Positions 1 through 7,038 of a stretch of 9,516 nt of DNA are shown piece after piece. The DNA is from Nanobdellati archaeon. GTDB lineage: Archaea > EX4484-52 > JAADEF01. Position 1 is the stretch's first letter, and each line of letters opens with the position of its first letter. The notes below the pieces were generated by a model, which was not told where the DNA came from, ran no database searches, and worked only from the letters and a program-made list of their open reading frames with translations. Location of the stretch: the NCBI GenBank assembly GCA_015521505.1, contig WAOB01000066.1:1-9516 (forward strand), read 5' to 3'. A program made the position numbers and the translations under genes.

Positions 1-182
1 AGATTAAGGAAAAAATTAAGGAAATACAGGAGAAAAAAAGATTTCTTGAAAGTGATAAAAAGGAAATTAAAGTAATTGTTGCAAAAGAACTAATCAACGC
101 AAAAATACCAAAAAATAAAATCTTAGAACTGGAAAATGAAATAGTTAAAATAATAACATCGCAACTAAGTGAAGCACCATGA
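1..182 (+). CDS. C-terminal end of an unrecognised charged coiled-coil protein (partial)
   Basis: The frame starting at base 3 is open from the window edge to a TGA at 180-182, giving the last 59 residues of a protein whose start lies outside. The visible part is rich in Lys, Glu and Ile. Its first ~30 residues (IKEKIKEIQEKKRFLES...) have the hydrophobic spacing of an amphipathic or coiled-coil helix, followed by a second helical stretch (KILELENEIVKIITSQL). There is no Cys, no membrane segment and no recognisable catalytic motif. Its stop overlaps the start of the next gene in an ATGA, so the two are probably co-transcribed and translationally coupled. The family is not recognised; without the N-terminal part no function can be given. 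Confidence 0.75.
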   Translation, partial: IKEKIKEIQEKKRFLESDKKEIKVIVAKELINAKIPKNKILELENEIVKIITSQLSEAP

Positions 183-433
183 ATGAGAAAATAAATAAAA
201 TTGTTGAAGAATTAAAAAAAGAACTCGAGATTGAAGGCATAATAAAAGTGCACCTTAAAAACTATAAGTCAAAAATAGCCTCTGTATCATTAGATAAAAA
301 GATTATCAGAATAAACAAAAAAATAATAGATGATGAAATATTACTTAAAGAAGTGCTTTATCACGAGCTATTACATATAAAATTAAACACAAAATGGCAC
401 ACACCAGAATTTATCAAAAAATGTGATCATTAA
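179..433 (+). CDS. Minimal HExxH zinc metallopeptidase-like protein (SprT/YgjP-like core)
   Basis: This 84-residue protein has a short strand (KIIRINKKI, ~41-49) followed by a helix with H62-E63-L64-L65-H66 and a further His at 74 (HTPEF). HELxH, about seven residues, then H and a nearby Phe is the zinc-binding arrangement of the SprT/YgjP (DUF45)/WLM type of metallopeptidase, where the two helix histidines and a third His bind zinc and the Glu activates water. Full family members are usually about twice this size or more; here only the core remains, with an N-terminal charged helix (1-20) in place of other domains. Start: ATG overlapping the upstream stop (ATGA), with no clear Shine-Dalgarno, which suggests coupling. 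A T-run follows the stop. Motif seen; zinc binding follows from the family; substrate unknown. It could be an inactive or partner-dependent form. Confidence 0.7.
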   Translation: MNEKINKIVEELKKELEIEGIIKVHLKNYKSKIASVSLDKKIIRINKKIIDDEILLKEVLYHELLHIKLNTKWHTPEFIKKCDH

Positions 434-448
434 CCTTTTCTTTTTTTT
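434..448 (+). terminator. Poly-T terminator after the metallopeptidase gene
   Basis: Directly after the TAA the plus strand reads C/T only with a run of eight T (441-448), with no strong hairpin before it. Oligo-T on the non-template strand is the usual intrinsic stop signal for archaeal RNA polymerase. The run abuts the TAG of the convergent lhr gene, so both transcripts end within a few bases of each other. Confidence 0.55.
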
Positions 449-3058
449 CTAACCCCCTCCCTCTATCCTCCTCAATATCTGCCTATGTAAAACCTTTAAA
501 AGCTCTCTTTTGTTTGCCATTAGAACAACATCACTATCACCTAAAAGAATCAAGTTGTGAGCAAAAGGTGATGGCAACTCAAGGTTTCTATAAAGTTTAT
601 ACTTCCACTTTTTAATTTTTATGTTCTTTAACACTTCCTTAGCATGCTCAATATCCATAACATCCTCTAAAATCTCTCTATTTGTTTCCTTAAGTAAAGG
701 AAAATCTGGTACATTCTCAACAAGTATTTTATAGAGCTGCCAAGAACTAATCAATTGCTTTCCAACAGATTTATATTTGCCTGCATACTGCCTTAAAACC
801 AACAAACCTCTAACAGCAACCTGTCTAAACCTTCTCTTAACTAGTTCTGTATTCTCTATTGCTTTAACGAGAATTTTCTCTATATTCTCATCATCAACCA
901 TCTCCAAAACTCTTTCAATATTTATCCTCCTACCATAAGGCAATGTTAAAACAAAGCCATTATCATCCACAGTAATGCCAACATTTGTTCTGAACAAATG
1001 AGTTATTACATAAGCGTATGCTCTTGATAAAGCATCATTAGTTCTCCTACCAAAAAGAGTATGAAAAATAAAGTTCTGCCTCAACTTCTCATCAACATAT
1101 TGCTCTATCACTATACTATCCAATGTAGGTATTTCCAAGTACTTATCTTGCTCATAAAAATATTTATAAATCATCTCTGCTGAGTCATGAGAAACAGGTA
1201 AAGTATCTTTTATGTATGAAACTATCTGCTCCTTGCTGTGGGTTTTAAGCATGTGCTTTATCTCAGCTCTAAACTCATTAATTTTCAAAGCCAAATCATA
1301 TGATAAAGGCAACATCTCAGAAAACCATGCAGGTATGGTAGGTTGTTCATCAAATGCTTTCTTAACTCTTATCTTAGCGCCTCTTGAACCAACAAACTCA
1401 TAAACCTTTCCTCCAAGAACAAACCTATCACCAGGTAAAAGTTTTTCAGCAAAATCCTCCTCTACCTTGCCAACATAATTATTCTCTTCATCCACCACTT
1501 TGATCATTGCCTCATCTGGAATAGTTCCAACATTGGTATAGTAAATCATCCTAATATTTCTACCTTTCTTACCAAACTCATTTGTTTCTTCATCATACCA
1601 TATCTTCGCATAAACATTATTCTCCTCAAGATCATGATAATATCCACTCAAATATCTAATAACAGATAAATAATCCTCCTTAGGCAAATCTCTATAAGGA
1701 TAAGATTTTCTTATCAACTCATAAGCCTCATCCACATTCCATTTCTTCTCCAAAGCCATTCCTACAATGTGCTGAGCTAAAACATCCAATGCATTCTTAA
1801 CGATTTTAACTCTATCAATATTCCTGTTCAAAGCCTCTTTAGCCATAACACTTACTTCTACCAAATCATCTCTATTCAAAGCTATGAAAACACCTTTTGA
1901 GGTTTCATGCAATCTATGACCTGCTCTTCCAACTCTCTGCAATGCTCTTGCTATACTCTTTGGAGAACCAATTAAAACAACTAAATCAACATAACCTATA
2001 TCTATACCTAACTCTAAAGAGGTAGAGGTAACAACACATTTAAGTTTTCCTTCTTTAAGCTTTTTCTCAACCTCTAATCTATGCTCTCTAGATAATGATC
2101 CGTGATGTGCCTCTATCAAATCCTCATACTTGTCCTTAAATTTTGTTTTTAAATGATGAACGATTTTCTCGGTACCTGCCCGAGTATTAGTAAATATTAG
2201 TGTTGTTCGGTGCTTCTCAATTAACTTATCCAACAAAGCATAAAACCTCTCTTGAAGTTTCTCGTTCTCCACATTTATCAAATCCTCAACAGGAGAGTAA
2301 ACATAAAGCCATGTTTTCTTCATATAGGAAACATCAACAACCTTCACATGTCTTTTTTCATTACCAACCAAAAACATAGCAACCTCTTCCAAAGGAGAAA
2401 CAGTTGCCGATAAACCAATCCTCGTAAATTCATTATGTCTTGCTAACCTTTCCAAAGATAAGGCAAGATGAGTGCCTCTTTTGTTTTCTGCCAAAGCATG
2501 AATCTCATCAACTATAACATACTCAACCTTTTGTAAAAGCTGAGAGAATTTAGGAGCTACCAAAACAATAGATAAGCTTTCAGGAGTGGTTATTAAAATA
2601 TGTGGAGGTTTTTTCAACTGCTTTGCCCTCTCACTTGATGTAACATCTCCTGTCCTTTTACCTATTCTTATCTCTTGCATCTCTATGCCATCTTGCTTAA
2701 TAATATCTAAGATTTCTTTTAGCGGACCTTGAAGATTTTTCTCTATATCGTTATTAAGTGCTTTTAAAGGAGAAACATAAATCGCATAAACTTTATCTTC
2801 AAGAATGTTGTTTTTTGCCAAAAACACTAGCTCATTTATGATAGATAAAAAGGCAGACAAAGTTTTTCCCGAACCAGTAGGGCTTGAGATCAATATATTC
2901 TGTCTATTATGAATTGCAGGTATGGAGAATTTTTGTGGTGGTGTAAATCCATCAAATTTAGATAAAAACCACTTTCTAACATGCTCATCCAACATCTCTA
3001 AAAGTTCCTCATCAGATTTAGTATCTCTCTCATCAAGAAATTCTACATTATAATACAT
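449..3058 (-). CDS. lhr: Archaeal Lhr-type ATP-dependent DExH helicase (superfamily 2)
   Basis: This is a ~869-residue superfamily 2 helicase of the Lhr (large helicase-related) family, ATP-driven 3'-5' translocases linked to DNA repair and RNA/DNA hybrid processing. Motifs (numbered from a TTG three codons upstream; subtract 3 for the chosen ATG): Q-like FTPPQ 41-45, Walker A TGSGKT 64-69, Ia SPLKAL 99-104, Ib TPES 161-164, DEIH 187-190, SAT 220-222, IV IFTNTR 291-296, V TSLELGIDIG ~349-358, VI QRVGRAGHR 377-385. The remaining ~480 residues correspond to the winged-helix and C-terminal domains of the Lhr core, so length fits the archaeal Lhr core without the long bacterial extension. All catalytic motifs look intact. 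The frame extends to a TTG at 3067, but the ATG at 3058 is preferred: a TATA box lies 28 bp before it and there is no Shine-Dalgarno. It follows bud32 by 48 bp but has its own promoter. Confidence 0.93.
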   Translation of the reverse strand: MYYNVEFLDERDTKSDEELLEMLDEHVRKWFLSKFDGFTPPQKFSIPAIHNRQNILISSPTGSGKTLSAFLSIINELVFLAKNNILEDKVYAIYVSPLKALNNDIEKNLQGPLKEILDIIKQDGIEMQEIRIGKRTGDVTSSERAKQLKKPPHILITTPESLSIVLVAPKFSQLLQKVEYVIVDEIHALAENKRGTHLALSLERLARHNEFTRIGLSATVSPLEEVAMFLVGNEKRHVKVVDVSYMKKTWLYVYSPVEDLINVENEKLQERFYALLDKLIEKHRTTLIFTNTRAGTEKIVHHLKTKFKDKYEDLIEAHHGSLSREHRLEVEKKLKEGKLKCVVTSTSLELGIDIGYVDLVVLIGSPKSIARALQRVGRAGHRLHETSKGVFIALNRDDLVEVSVMAKEALNRNIDRVKIVKNALDVLAQHIVGMALEKKWNVDEAYELIRKSYPYRDLPKEDYLSVIRYLSGYYHDLEENNVYAKIWYDEETNEFGKKGRNIRMIYYTNVGTIPDEAMIKVVDEENNYVGKVEEDFAEKLLPGDRFVLGGKVYEFVGSRGAKIRVKKAFDEQPTIPAWFSEMLPLSYDLALKINEFRAEIKHMLKTHSKEQIVSYIKDTLPVSHDSAEMIYKYFYEQDKYLEIPTLDSIVIEQYVDEKLRQNFIFHTLFGRRTNDALSRAYAYVITHLFRTNVGITVDDNGFVLTLPYGRRINIERVLEMVDDENIEKILVKAIENTELVKRRFRQVAVRGLLVLRQYAGKYKSVGKQLISSWQLYKILVENVPDFPLLKETNREILEDVMDIEHAKEVLKNIKIKKWKYKLYRNLELPSPFAHNLILLGDSDVVLMANKRELLKVLHRQILRRIEGGG

Positions 3059-3080
3059 AAGAATCAATATAATAGCATTC

Positions 3081-3090
3081 TATTTTAAAA
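3081..3090 (-). promoter_or_regulatory. TATA box of lhr
   Basis: On the minus strand this reads TTTTAAAATA. Its core TTTTAAAA (3083-3090) is centred ~28 bp upstream of the ATG at 3058, the spacing expected for a leaderless archaeal mRNA. It lies in the short gap after the bud32 stop, so lhr need not depend on bud32 transcription. Confidence 0.6.
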
Positions 3091-3106
3091 AGAATTTCAA
3101 CCACAT

Positions 3107-3679
3107 CTAAGTCCCACCTAGATATCTTCTCCTTCTTCTTATTCTTTCAAGTTGCTTTTCTATTTTATCTCCGTCTCTAACATAAGAAAAATAAAACTCC
3201 AAAAACAGATCCAAAGGAAAATCTTTGATTTTGGAAGTTTCTTCTAAAACATATAAATCCATAGATTTATCTTCATATCTCTTACTATAATCAGATAAAC
3301 CAAAATCAATTAAATAAACATTGCCCTCACTTAAAACCACATTCCTCAAAGTAAGATCTCCATGTACTATATCTAAATTATGCATCTTAGCAACTTCCTT
3401 AGCAAATTTCTTTATAATTTTGTCGTTGTAATCTTCTATTTTATAAAATGTTTCACCTTTGATGTATTCCATCACAAACCCATATTCTCTCTCCTCTAAT
3501 ACCTTAGGAACATTAACCCCCTGTGAATAAAGTCTCTTAAGTATTCTTATTTCTAATCTATTTCTCTCCCTTCTTAGCCTTTCATCCAATAAAACATGTC
3601 TATACTTCTTAGGTATTCGCTCTTTTATTACAACATCATCAATACTAATTCTCGCCTCCGCCCCAAGAAATTCCTTCAT
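3107..3679 (-). CDS. bud32: Bud32/PRPK-type atypical kinase of the KEOPS complex
   Basis: This is a small RIO-like kinase/ATPase of ~190 residues, the usual size of stand-alone Bud32. In KEOPS it partners with Kae1, Cgi121 and Pcc1 to make t6A37 on ANN-decoding tRNAs, its ATPase activity supporting Kae1. Visible marks, numbered from the ATG: GAEA (6-9) forming the short glycine-rich loop, candidate ATP lysine K19 (VVIKER), an Arg/Glu-rich helix (RRERNRLEIRIL), catalytic loop HGDLTLRN (106-113), metal-binding DFG (125-127), the family signature SKRYEDKSMDLYVLE (132-146), and an Arg-rich C-terminus (RRRRRYLGGT). The frame opens further to a TTG at 3700, but the ATG at 3679 gives the typical start MKEFLGAEA and has a TATA box ~27 bp upstream. 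It is not fused to Kae1, unlike in many Euryarchaeota; no other KEOPS gene is in the window. Confidence 0.93.
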   Translation of the reverse strand: MKEFLGAEARISIDDVVIKERIPKKYRHVLLDERLRRERNRLEIRILKRLYSQGVNVPKVLEEREYGFVMEYIKGETFYKIEDYNDKIIKKFAKEVAKMHNLDIVHGDLTLRNVVLSEGNVYLIDFGLSDYSKRYEDKSMDLYVLEETSKIKDFPLDLFLEFYFSYVRDGDKIEKQLERIRRRRRYLGGT

Positions 3680-3698
3680 AAAATCAACATCTTTTATC

Positions 3699-3712
3699 AA
3701 AATTTAAATTTT
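3699..3712. promoter_or_regulatory. Shared palindromic TATA element between bud32 and the GNAT gene
   Basis: AAAATTTAAATTTT is a perfect 14-bp palindrome. Its centre (3705.5) is 26.5 bp from the bud32 ATG (minus, 3679) and 30.5 bp from the GNAT ATG (plus, 3736), both within the range for leaderless archaeal transcripts. The two starts are only 56 bp apart and no second good TATA-like element sits at the right distance for either. Most simply, one TBP site serves both directions. The strand is therefore left open. Confidence 0.55.
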
Positions 3713-3735
3713 TTACTTAATATAATACAATATTC

Positions 3736-4269
3736 ATGTATCATAAAAACATAGATACATCATATAAAATTTGGAGTTTCATAAAAAACAGCAATTACAA
3801 GTTAATAAATAAAGAAGAAACAACAACAAGCAAAGGAATAGATATAACACTGAGTGTTTATAAGTATACTATAAGAACATTTTTTGATAACATAGAAGGT
3901 ACTATTCACATAGCACATAACGACAAAGATTTTATTTATGGGATTGGAGGAACAGAAATAAATGACAAGATAATATATCTAAAAACAAGATATGAAATAT
4001 TACCTAAAAAAATAGGATGGTATGAATATGATCTTGTTATAAATCCTCTTTATAGAAGAAAGGGAATTGGCACAGAAATATTAAATAATATAATAAAAAC
4101 CGTAAAAGATATAAAAAAAGAAGATAATGTTAATTACTTATATATCGTAACGACAGAGGTATCAAAAGCATTTTACAAAAAAGTATTAGAAAGGATAAAA
4201 GTAAAAGAAAGGATAAAAGTAAGTTATGGAAACAGCATTATAAAAATATTATTCAATGGAAATAAATAG
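3736..4269 (+). CDS. GNAT-family N-acetyltransferase
   Basis: This 177-residue protein is predicted to move an acetyl group from acetyl-CoA to an amine; the substrate is unknown. The N-terminal half (1-95) is not recognised. The C-terminal half has the GNAT core: strand YDLVINPLYR (98-107) leading into the pyrophosphate-binding loop RRKGIG (107-112, Q/R-x-x-G-x-G/A) and helix TEILNNIIKTVKD, then a strand LYIVTTE (135-141) and the typical SKAFYKKV helix (143-150). Length is normal for a single-domain GNAT. Near the C-terminus ERIKVK is followed at once by ERIKV, from an in-frame 18-bp tandem duplication. The start is an ATG ~30 bp from the TATA palindrome shared with bud32. The gene is very A-rich with many AAA/ATA codons, more so than its neighbours, so drift or recent acquisition is possible. 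It converges on the thermosome gene with 30 bp between and no plus-strand T-run. Confidence 0.8.
   Translation: MYHKNIDTSYKIWSFIKNSNYKLINKEETTTSKGIDITLSVYKYTIRTFFDNIEGTIHIAHNDKDFIYGIGGTEINDKIIYLKTRYEILPKKIGWYEYDLVINPLYRRKGIGTEILNNIIKTVKDIKKEDNVNYLYIVTTEVSKAFYKKVLERIKVKERIKVSYGNSIIKILFNGNK
4189..4222 (+). repeat. In-frame 18-bp tandem duplication in the GNAT gene
   Basis: The 16-base unit at 4189-4204 (gaaaggataaaagtaa) recurs exactly at 4207-4222, a period of 18 bases. It adds six residues (ERIKVK) to the acetyltransferase near the end of its fold. Replication slippage in A/G-rich DNA is the likely origin. Confidence 0.85.
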
Positions 4270-4284
4270 AAAAAGAACAAAAAA
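4270..4284 (-). terminator. T-rich terminator after the thermosome gene
   Basis: Read on the minus strand, the bases after the thermosome TAG contain T6 (4279-4284) and T5 (4270-4274) separated by GTTC. This is an oligo-T signal typical of archaeal termination. It lies in the 30-bp gap to the convergent GNAT gene. Confidence 0.45.
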
Positions 4285-4299
4285 TCAACAAACCAATAA

Positions 4300-5952
4300 C
4301 TAATCCTCAAACTCTCCCATTCCTTCTCCTCCACCACTTGAGGAAGAAGATCTCTTAGCAGCAATCACATCATCTATTCTTAAAATCATCTCTGCTGCTT
4401 CACTAGCAGAACTTATTGCCTGTTCTTTAGTTCTCAAAGGTTCTATCACACCCAACTTCTCCATATCTTTTATTTTACCATCGAATACATCAACACCATA
4501 ACTTATTTTGTTTTCTTCATGTCTTGCTCTTAACTCAACCAAAATATCTATTGGATCTAAACCAGCATTCTCTGCTAAGGTTCTTGGAATCTCTTCTAAT
4601 GCATCAGCAAATTTATTAATTGCTAATTGCTCTCTACCACCCACTTTCTCAGCATATTTCCTTAACTCTTTTGCTAATGCCTCTTCTGTTGCTCCTCCTC
4701 CTATAACTACTTTACCACTCTCCAATGCAGATGCTAAACTTTTCACAGCATCCTCCATGGCTCTGTACATCTCCTCTACAACATGTTCTGTTCCTCCTCT
4801 AACCAATATAGTTACTGCCTTAGGATCTTTACATTCCCTAACAAATATCATATCATCTCCCGCAATTTTCTTCTCCTCAACTATACCAGCATATCCTAGA
4901 TCATCCTTTGTCAAATCATCTATGCTTGTAACTATTCTTGCACCTGTTGCTCTCGCTAATGCTTCCATATCGCTCTTCTTTAACCTTCTCGCAGCCAAAA
5001 TACCTTTCTTAGCAAGATAATGTTGTGCTAAATCATCTATACCTTTTTGAGTAAATACAACATTCGCTCCTGTTTCTGCTATTTTCTCAACCATTTCCCT
5101 TATCATCTTCTCCTCTTGTTCAATAAATGCTTGTAATTGAGTCGGATCAGTAATCCTTATTTGAGCATCTGTCTCAGTTTCCTTAACCTCTATTGCTGCA
5201 TCAAGCAAAGCAATCTTAGCATTTCTAACAACTGAAGGCATACCTGCATGCACTTTCTCTTTATCTAAAACTATGCCCTTTATTAACTCTGTATTATCAA
5301 CACTTGCTCCTTCTTTCTTTTCTATTTTTATATTATCCAAATCAACAACGAATTTTCCGTCTTCTTCCTCAACAACACTTAAAACAGCATCAACAGCAAT
5401 CTCCGCCAATTTATCCTTAGCAACTTCAGCGGATTTTCCAGTAATTGATGTAGATGCAATCTTCTTTAAAGTTTCTCTATCTTTTAGAGATATTGTCTTT
5501 GCTATCTCTTCAAGTTTTTCTAATGCCTTTTCTCTTGCCAATCTATATCCCCTTATTATAACTGTTGGATGAATATTTTGATCTAATAAACCTTCCGCTT
5601 CTCTCAACAATGCACCTGCTATAACAACAGCAGTTGTAGTCCCGTCTCCAACTTCATTGTCTTGTGTTTTTGCAACTTCTACTAACATCTTAGCAGCAGG
5701 ATGCTGTACATCCATCTCTTCTAAAATAGTAACGCCATCATTCGTTATTACAATGTCTCCCACACTATCTACAAGCATTTTATCCATCCCTTTTGGTCCA
5801 AGAGTAGTCTTTACAGCATCTGCAACTGCCTTTGCAGCTGCAATATTATTCTTTTGAGCAGATTTCCCTGTCTCTCTAATAGCGCCTTCAGGCAATATCA
5901 ATACAGGTTGACCTCCTAAATTAGCCATATATGCTCCTCTCTCTCCTGTCAT
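4300..5952 (-). CDS. thsA: Thermosome subunit (group II chaperonin, Hsp60/TCP-1 family)
   Basis: This 550-residue subunit belongs to the ATP-driven double-ring chaperonin with built-in lid that folds cytosolic proteins. Visible: family N-terminus [11 protein letters not shown] (13-23), [10 protein letters not shown] (51-60), [11 protein letters not shown] (70-80), nucleotide-binding GDGTTT (102-107), apical and helical-protrusion region (~215-370), the catalytic-Asp segment YRAMEDAV (D401), GGGATE (418-423), LDPIDIL, and a Ser/Gly-rich tail ending [11 protein letters not shown], a short form of the usual Gly/Met tail. One Cys (374). Length is normal and all motifs are intact. Two starts are possible: ATG 5952 with GAGGTGAT six bases before it, and ATG 5928 (MANLGGQP..., nearer the usual family start) with GAGGAG five bases before it. 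The first is kept for its better Shine-Dalgarno. It is divergent from the R15P isomerase across a palindrome-rich control region. Only one subunit gene is in view; whether the ring is homo- or hetero-oligomeric is unknown. Confidence 0.96.
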   Translation of the reverse strand: MTGERGAYMANLGGQPVLILPEGAIRETGKSAQKNNIAAAKAVADAVKTTLGPKGMDKMLVDSVGDIVITNDGVTILEEMDVQHPAAKMLVEVAKTQDNEVGDGTTTAVVIAGALLREAEGLLDQNIHPTVIIRGYRLAREKALEKLEEIAKTISLKDRETLKKIASTSITGKSAEVAKDKLAEIAVDAVLSVVEEEDGKFVVDLDNIKIEKKEGASVDNTELIKGIVLDKEKVHAGMPSVVRNAKIALLDAAIEVKETETDAQIRITDPTQLQAFIEQEEKMIREMVEKIAETGANVVFTQKGIDDLAQHYLAKKGILAARRLKKSDMEALARATGARIVTSIDDLTKDDLGYAGIVEEKKIAGDDMIFVRECKDPKAVTILVRGGTEHVVEEMYRAMEDAVKSLASALESGKVVIGGGATEEALAKELRKYAEKVGGREQLAINKFADALEEIPRTLAENAGLDPIDILVELRARHEENKISYGVDVFDGKIKDMEKLGVIEPLRTKEQAISSASEAAEMILRIDDVIAAKRSSSSSGGGEGMGEFED

Positions 5953-5958
5953 AGTTTC

Positions 5959-5966
5959 ATCACCTC
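5959..5966 (-). promoter_or_regulatory. Shine-Dalgarno GAGGTGAT of the thermosome gene
   Basis: On the minus strand GAGGTGAT is followed by six bases and then ATG (5952). It is a full match to an anti-Shine-Dalgarno ATCACCTC, the strongest in the window. It decides for the outer start. A second purine-rich site, GAGGAG (5934-5939), lies five bases before the inner ATG (5926-5928). Confidence 0.8.
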
Positions 5967-5992
5967 TAAAACCATATCTATTTTATGTTAAT

Positions 5993-6005
5993 ATCTTTAA
6001 AAGAT
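5993..6005 (-). promoter_or_regulatory. Thermosome TATA box inside a 13-bp inverted repeat
   Basis: ATCTTT-A-AAAGAT is a perfect inverted repeat with a one-base centre (5999). On the minus strand it contains CTTTTAAAG, the best TATA candidate for the thermosome, 47 bp before the ATG. Initiation ~26 bp downstream would leave a ~20-base leader holding the Shine-Dalgarno. A regulator bound to this palindrome would block TBP directly. Confidence 0.5.
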
Positions 6006-6049
6006 TAAGCATAATTTTCTATATAATTTAGAATTATTACACGAATTTA

Positions 6050-6064
6050 AAAAGATTATCTTTT
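6050..6064. promoter_or_regulatory. Second AAAGAT-type inverted repeat (possible operator)
   Basis: AAAAGAT-T-ATCTTTT is a perfect 7-bp inverted repeat with a one-base centre (6057), sharing half-site AAAGAT with the repeat at 5993-6005 but with the halves in the opposite order. It lies 58 bp from that repeat and ~38 bp upstream of the R15P isomerase TATA box, so it could serve either gene. In AT-rich DNA such repeats can arise by chance. Confidence 0.35.
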
Positions 6065-6091
6065 GAGATTCTTATGTCGTGATGTAACATA

Positions 6092-6099
6092 TTTATAAT
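6092..6099 (+). promoter_or_regulatory. TATA box of the R15P isomerase-dedA operon
   Basis: TTTATAAT is centred 26.5 bp upstream of the ATG at 6122. No Shine-Dalgarno precedes that ATG, so a leaderless mRNA is expected. Confidence 0.65.
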
Positions 6100-6121
6100 T
6101 TCGAATAACAATACATTATTT

Positions 6122-7036
6122 ATGGCCATACCTCTATGGAAAGAAAAGAAGATTTATGAGAAGATAGAAGATATAAAAACACTTAAAGTACAAGGAGCGC
6201 ACAATGTAGCAAGAACAAGTATTGAGATACTCAAAGAAATAGCGCTACGAAAAGGATTTAATAGTAAAGAATTCAAAGAAATGGCAGATTTTCTACAAGA
6301 TTTAAGGCCAACACAAGTAATTACATATAATCTTATAGAATATGTCAAATACAAAAAAACAATCAGTGCTTTTAACAAAGTAGAGAGATTCTTGGAGAAC
6401 ACCTATCCAAATATTGCAAAATATTTCTTAGAAGTTATTGAAGGAAATGAGATCATCATAACGCATTGTCATAGTTCTGAAGAGATATATGCTATAAAAA
6501 AAGCATATGAATTAGGATATGATTTTGAGGTTTATGTCACAGAAACAAGACCTAAAATGCAAGGAATAAAATCTGCAAAAGAACTTGCAGAGACAGGAAT
6601 AAAAGTAAAGTATATAGTAGATGACGCAGCAGGATTCTTTATGGAAGAGGTAGATGCTCTCGTTGTAGGGATAGATGCTATAACCAAACAAGGTATATGG
6701 AATAAAATAGGCACTTATATGATGGCTTTAGCAGCAAAGCACCACGCTAAAGATGTAATATTTGTAGGCGATATTGCAAAAATAGATTTAAGAGAGAAAA
6801 CTTATGTTGAAATGAGGAACCCAAACGAAATAATACCAGCTTATCAACTTAATCATTCAAACATAGAAATATTAAACCCAGCCTTTGATCTAACCCCCTG
6901 GCATTTAATAGATGTTGTTGTCACAGGAGTAGGAATTATCAAAGACAACAATATACTTAACAATATCAATTATTTAAAACTCTTTGAGATTATAGAAAAA
7001 TATCCGCTAAAATTAGATGAGGTAATAGGTGATTAA
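6122..7036 (+). CDS. Ribose-1,5-bisphosphate isomerase (eIF2B/MtnA superfamily)
   Basis: The 304-residue protein is of the archaeal R15P isomerase type, which turns ribose 1,5-bisphosphate into ribulose 1,5-bisphosphate between AMP phosphorylase and form III RuBisCO in nucleotide salvage. Seen: N-terminal helical domain with QGAHNVAR (24-31), then the Rossmann-like domain with THCHSS (C116), TETRPKMQG (140-148) and VVGIDAITKQGIWNKIGT (D185). The spacing of C116 and D185 (69) equals that of the catalytic Cys133/Asp202 of the Thermococcus enzyme. The family usually has GADAI where this has GIDAI. All catalytic positions are present, which favours R15P isomerase over a translation-factor eIF2B subunit, although the families are close. 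Start: ATG with a TATA box 27 bp upstream and no Shine-Dalgarno. dedA follows two bases after the stop. Neither AMP phosphorylase nor RuBisCO is in the window. Confidence 0.85.
   Translation: MAIPLWKEKKIYEKIEDIKTLKVQGAHNVARTSIEILKEIALRKGFNSKEFKEMADFLQDLRPTQVITYNLIEYVKYKKTISAFNKVERFLENTYPNIAKYFLEVIEGNEIIITHCHSSEEIYAIKKAYELGYDFEVYVTETRPKMQGIKSAKELAETGIKVKYIVDDAAGFFMEEVDALVVGIDAITKQGIWNKIGTYMMALAAKHHAKDVIFVGDIAKIDLREKTYVEMRNPNEIIPAYQLNHSNIEILNPAFDLTPWHLIDVVVTGVGIIKDNNILNNINYLKLFEIIEKYPLKLDEVIGD
7027..7033 (+). promoter_or_regulatory. Shine-Dalgarno AGGTGAT deciding the dedA GTG start
   Basis: AGGTGAT lies inside the last codons of the R15P isomerase gene, five bases before GTG 7039. It matches the core of the thermosome site. 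It supports the GTG start over the in-frame ATG at 7063 and implies coupled translation. Confidence 0.75.
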
Positions 7037-7038
7037 AT

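Noticed and set aside
1212..1403. 63-codon plus-strand frame inside lhr
   Set aside because: It is antisense to conserved helicase sequence, with no family resemblance and no start signals.
3059..3067. TTG start for lhr at 3067, three codons before the ATG
   Set aside because: It has no Shine-Dalgarno, and the ATG at 3058 fits the leaderless TATA spacing (~28 bp) better.
3680..3700. TTG start for bud32 at 3700
   Set aside because: It overlaps the TATA palindrome, adds seven residues absent from typical Bud32, and the ATG at 3679 gives the family-like start.
4196..4222. Idea that the GNAT duplication marks an insertion or attachment site
   Set aside because: There is no flanking mobile element or target duplication; the tandem unit is in frame and fits slippage.
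4508..5857. Plus-strand open frames of 66-170 codons within the thermosome gene
   Set aside because: They are antisense to a fully conserved chaperonin, with Ser/Ala-rich shadow composition and no promoter or ribosome site.
5952..5963. Four-codon upstream frame ATG AAA CTA TGA overlapping the thermosome start
   Set aside because: Its ATG is simply created by GAGGTGATG, the Shine-Dalgarno itself; the distance is too short for a leader peptide.
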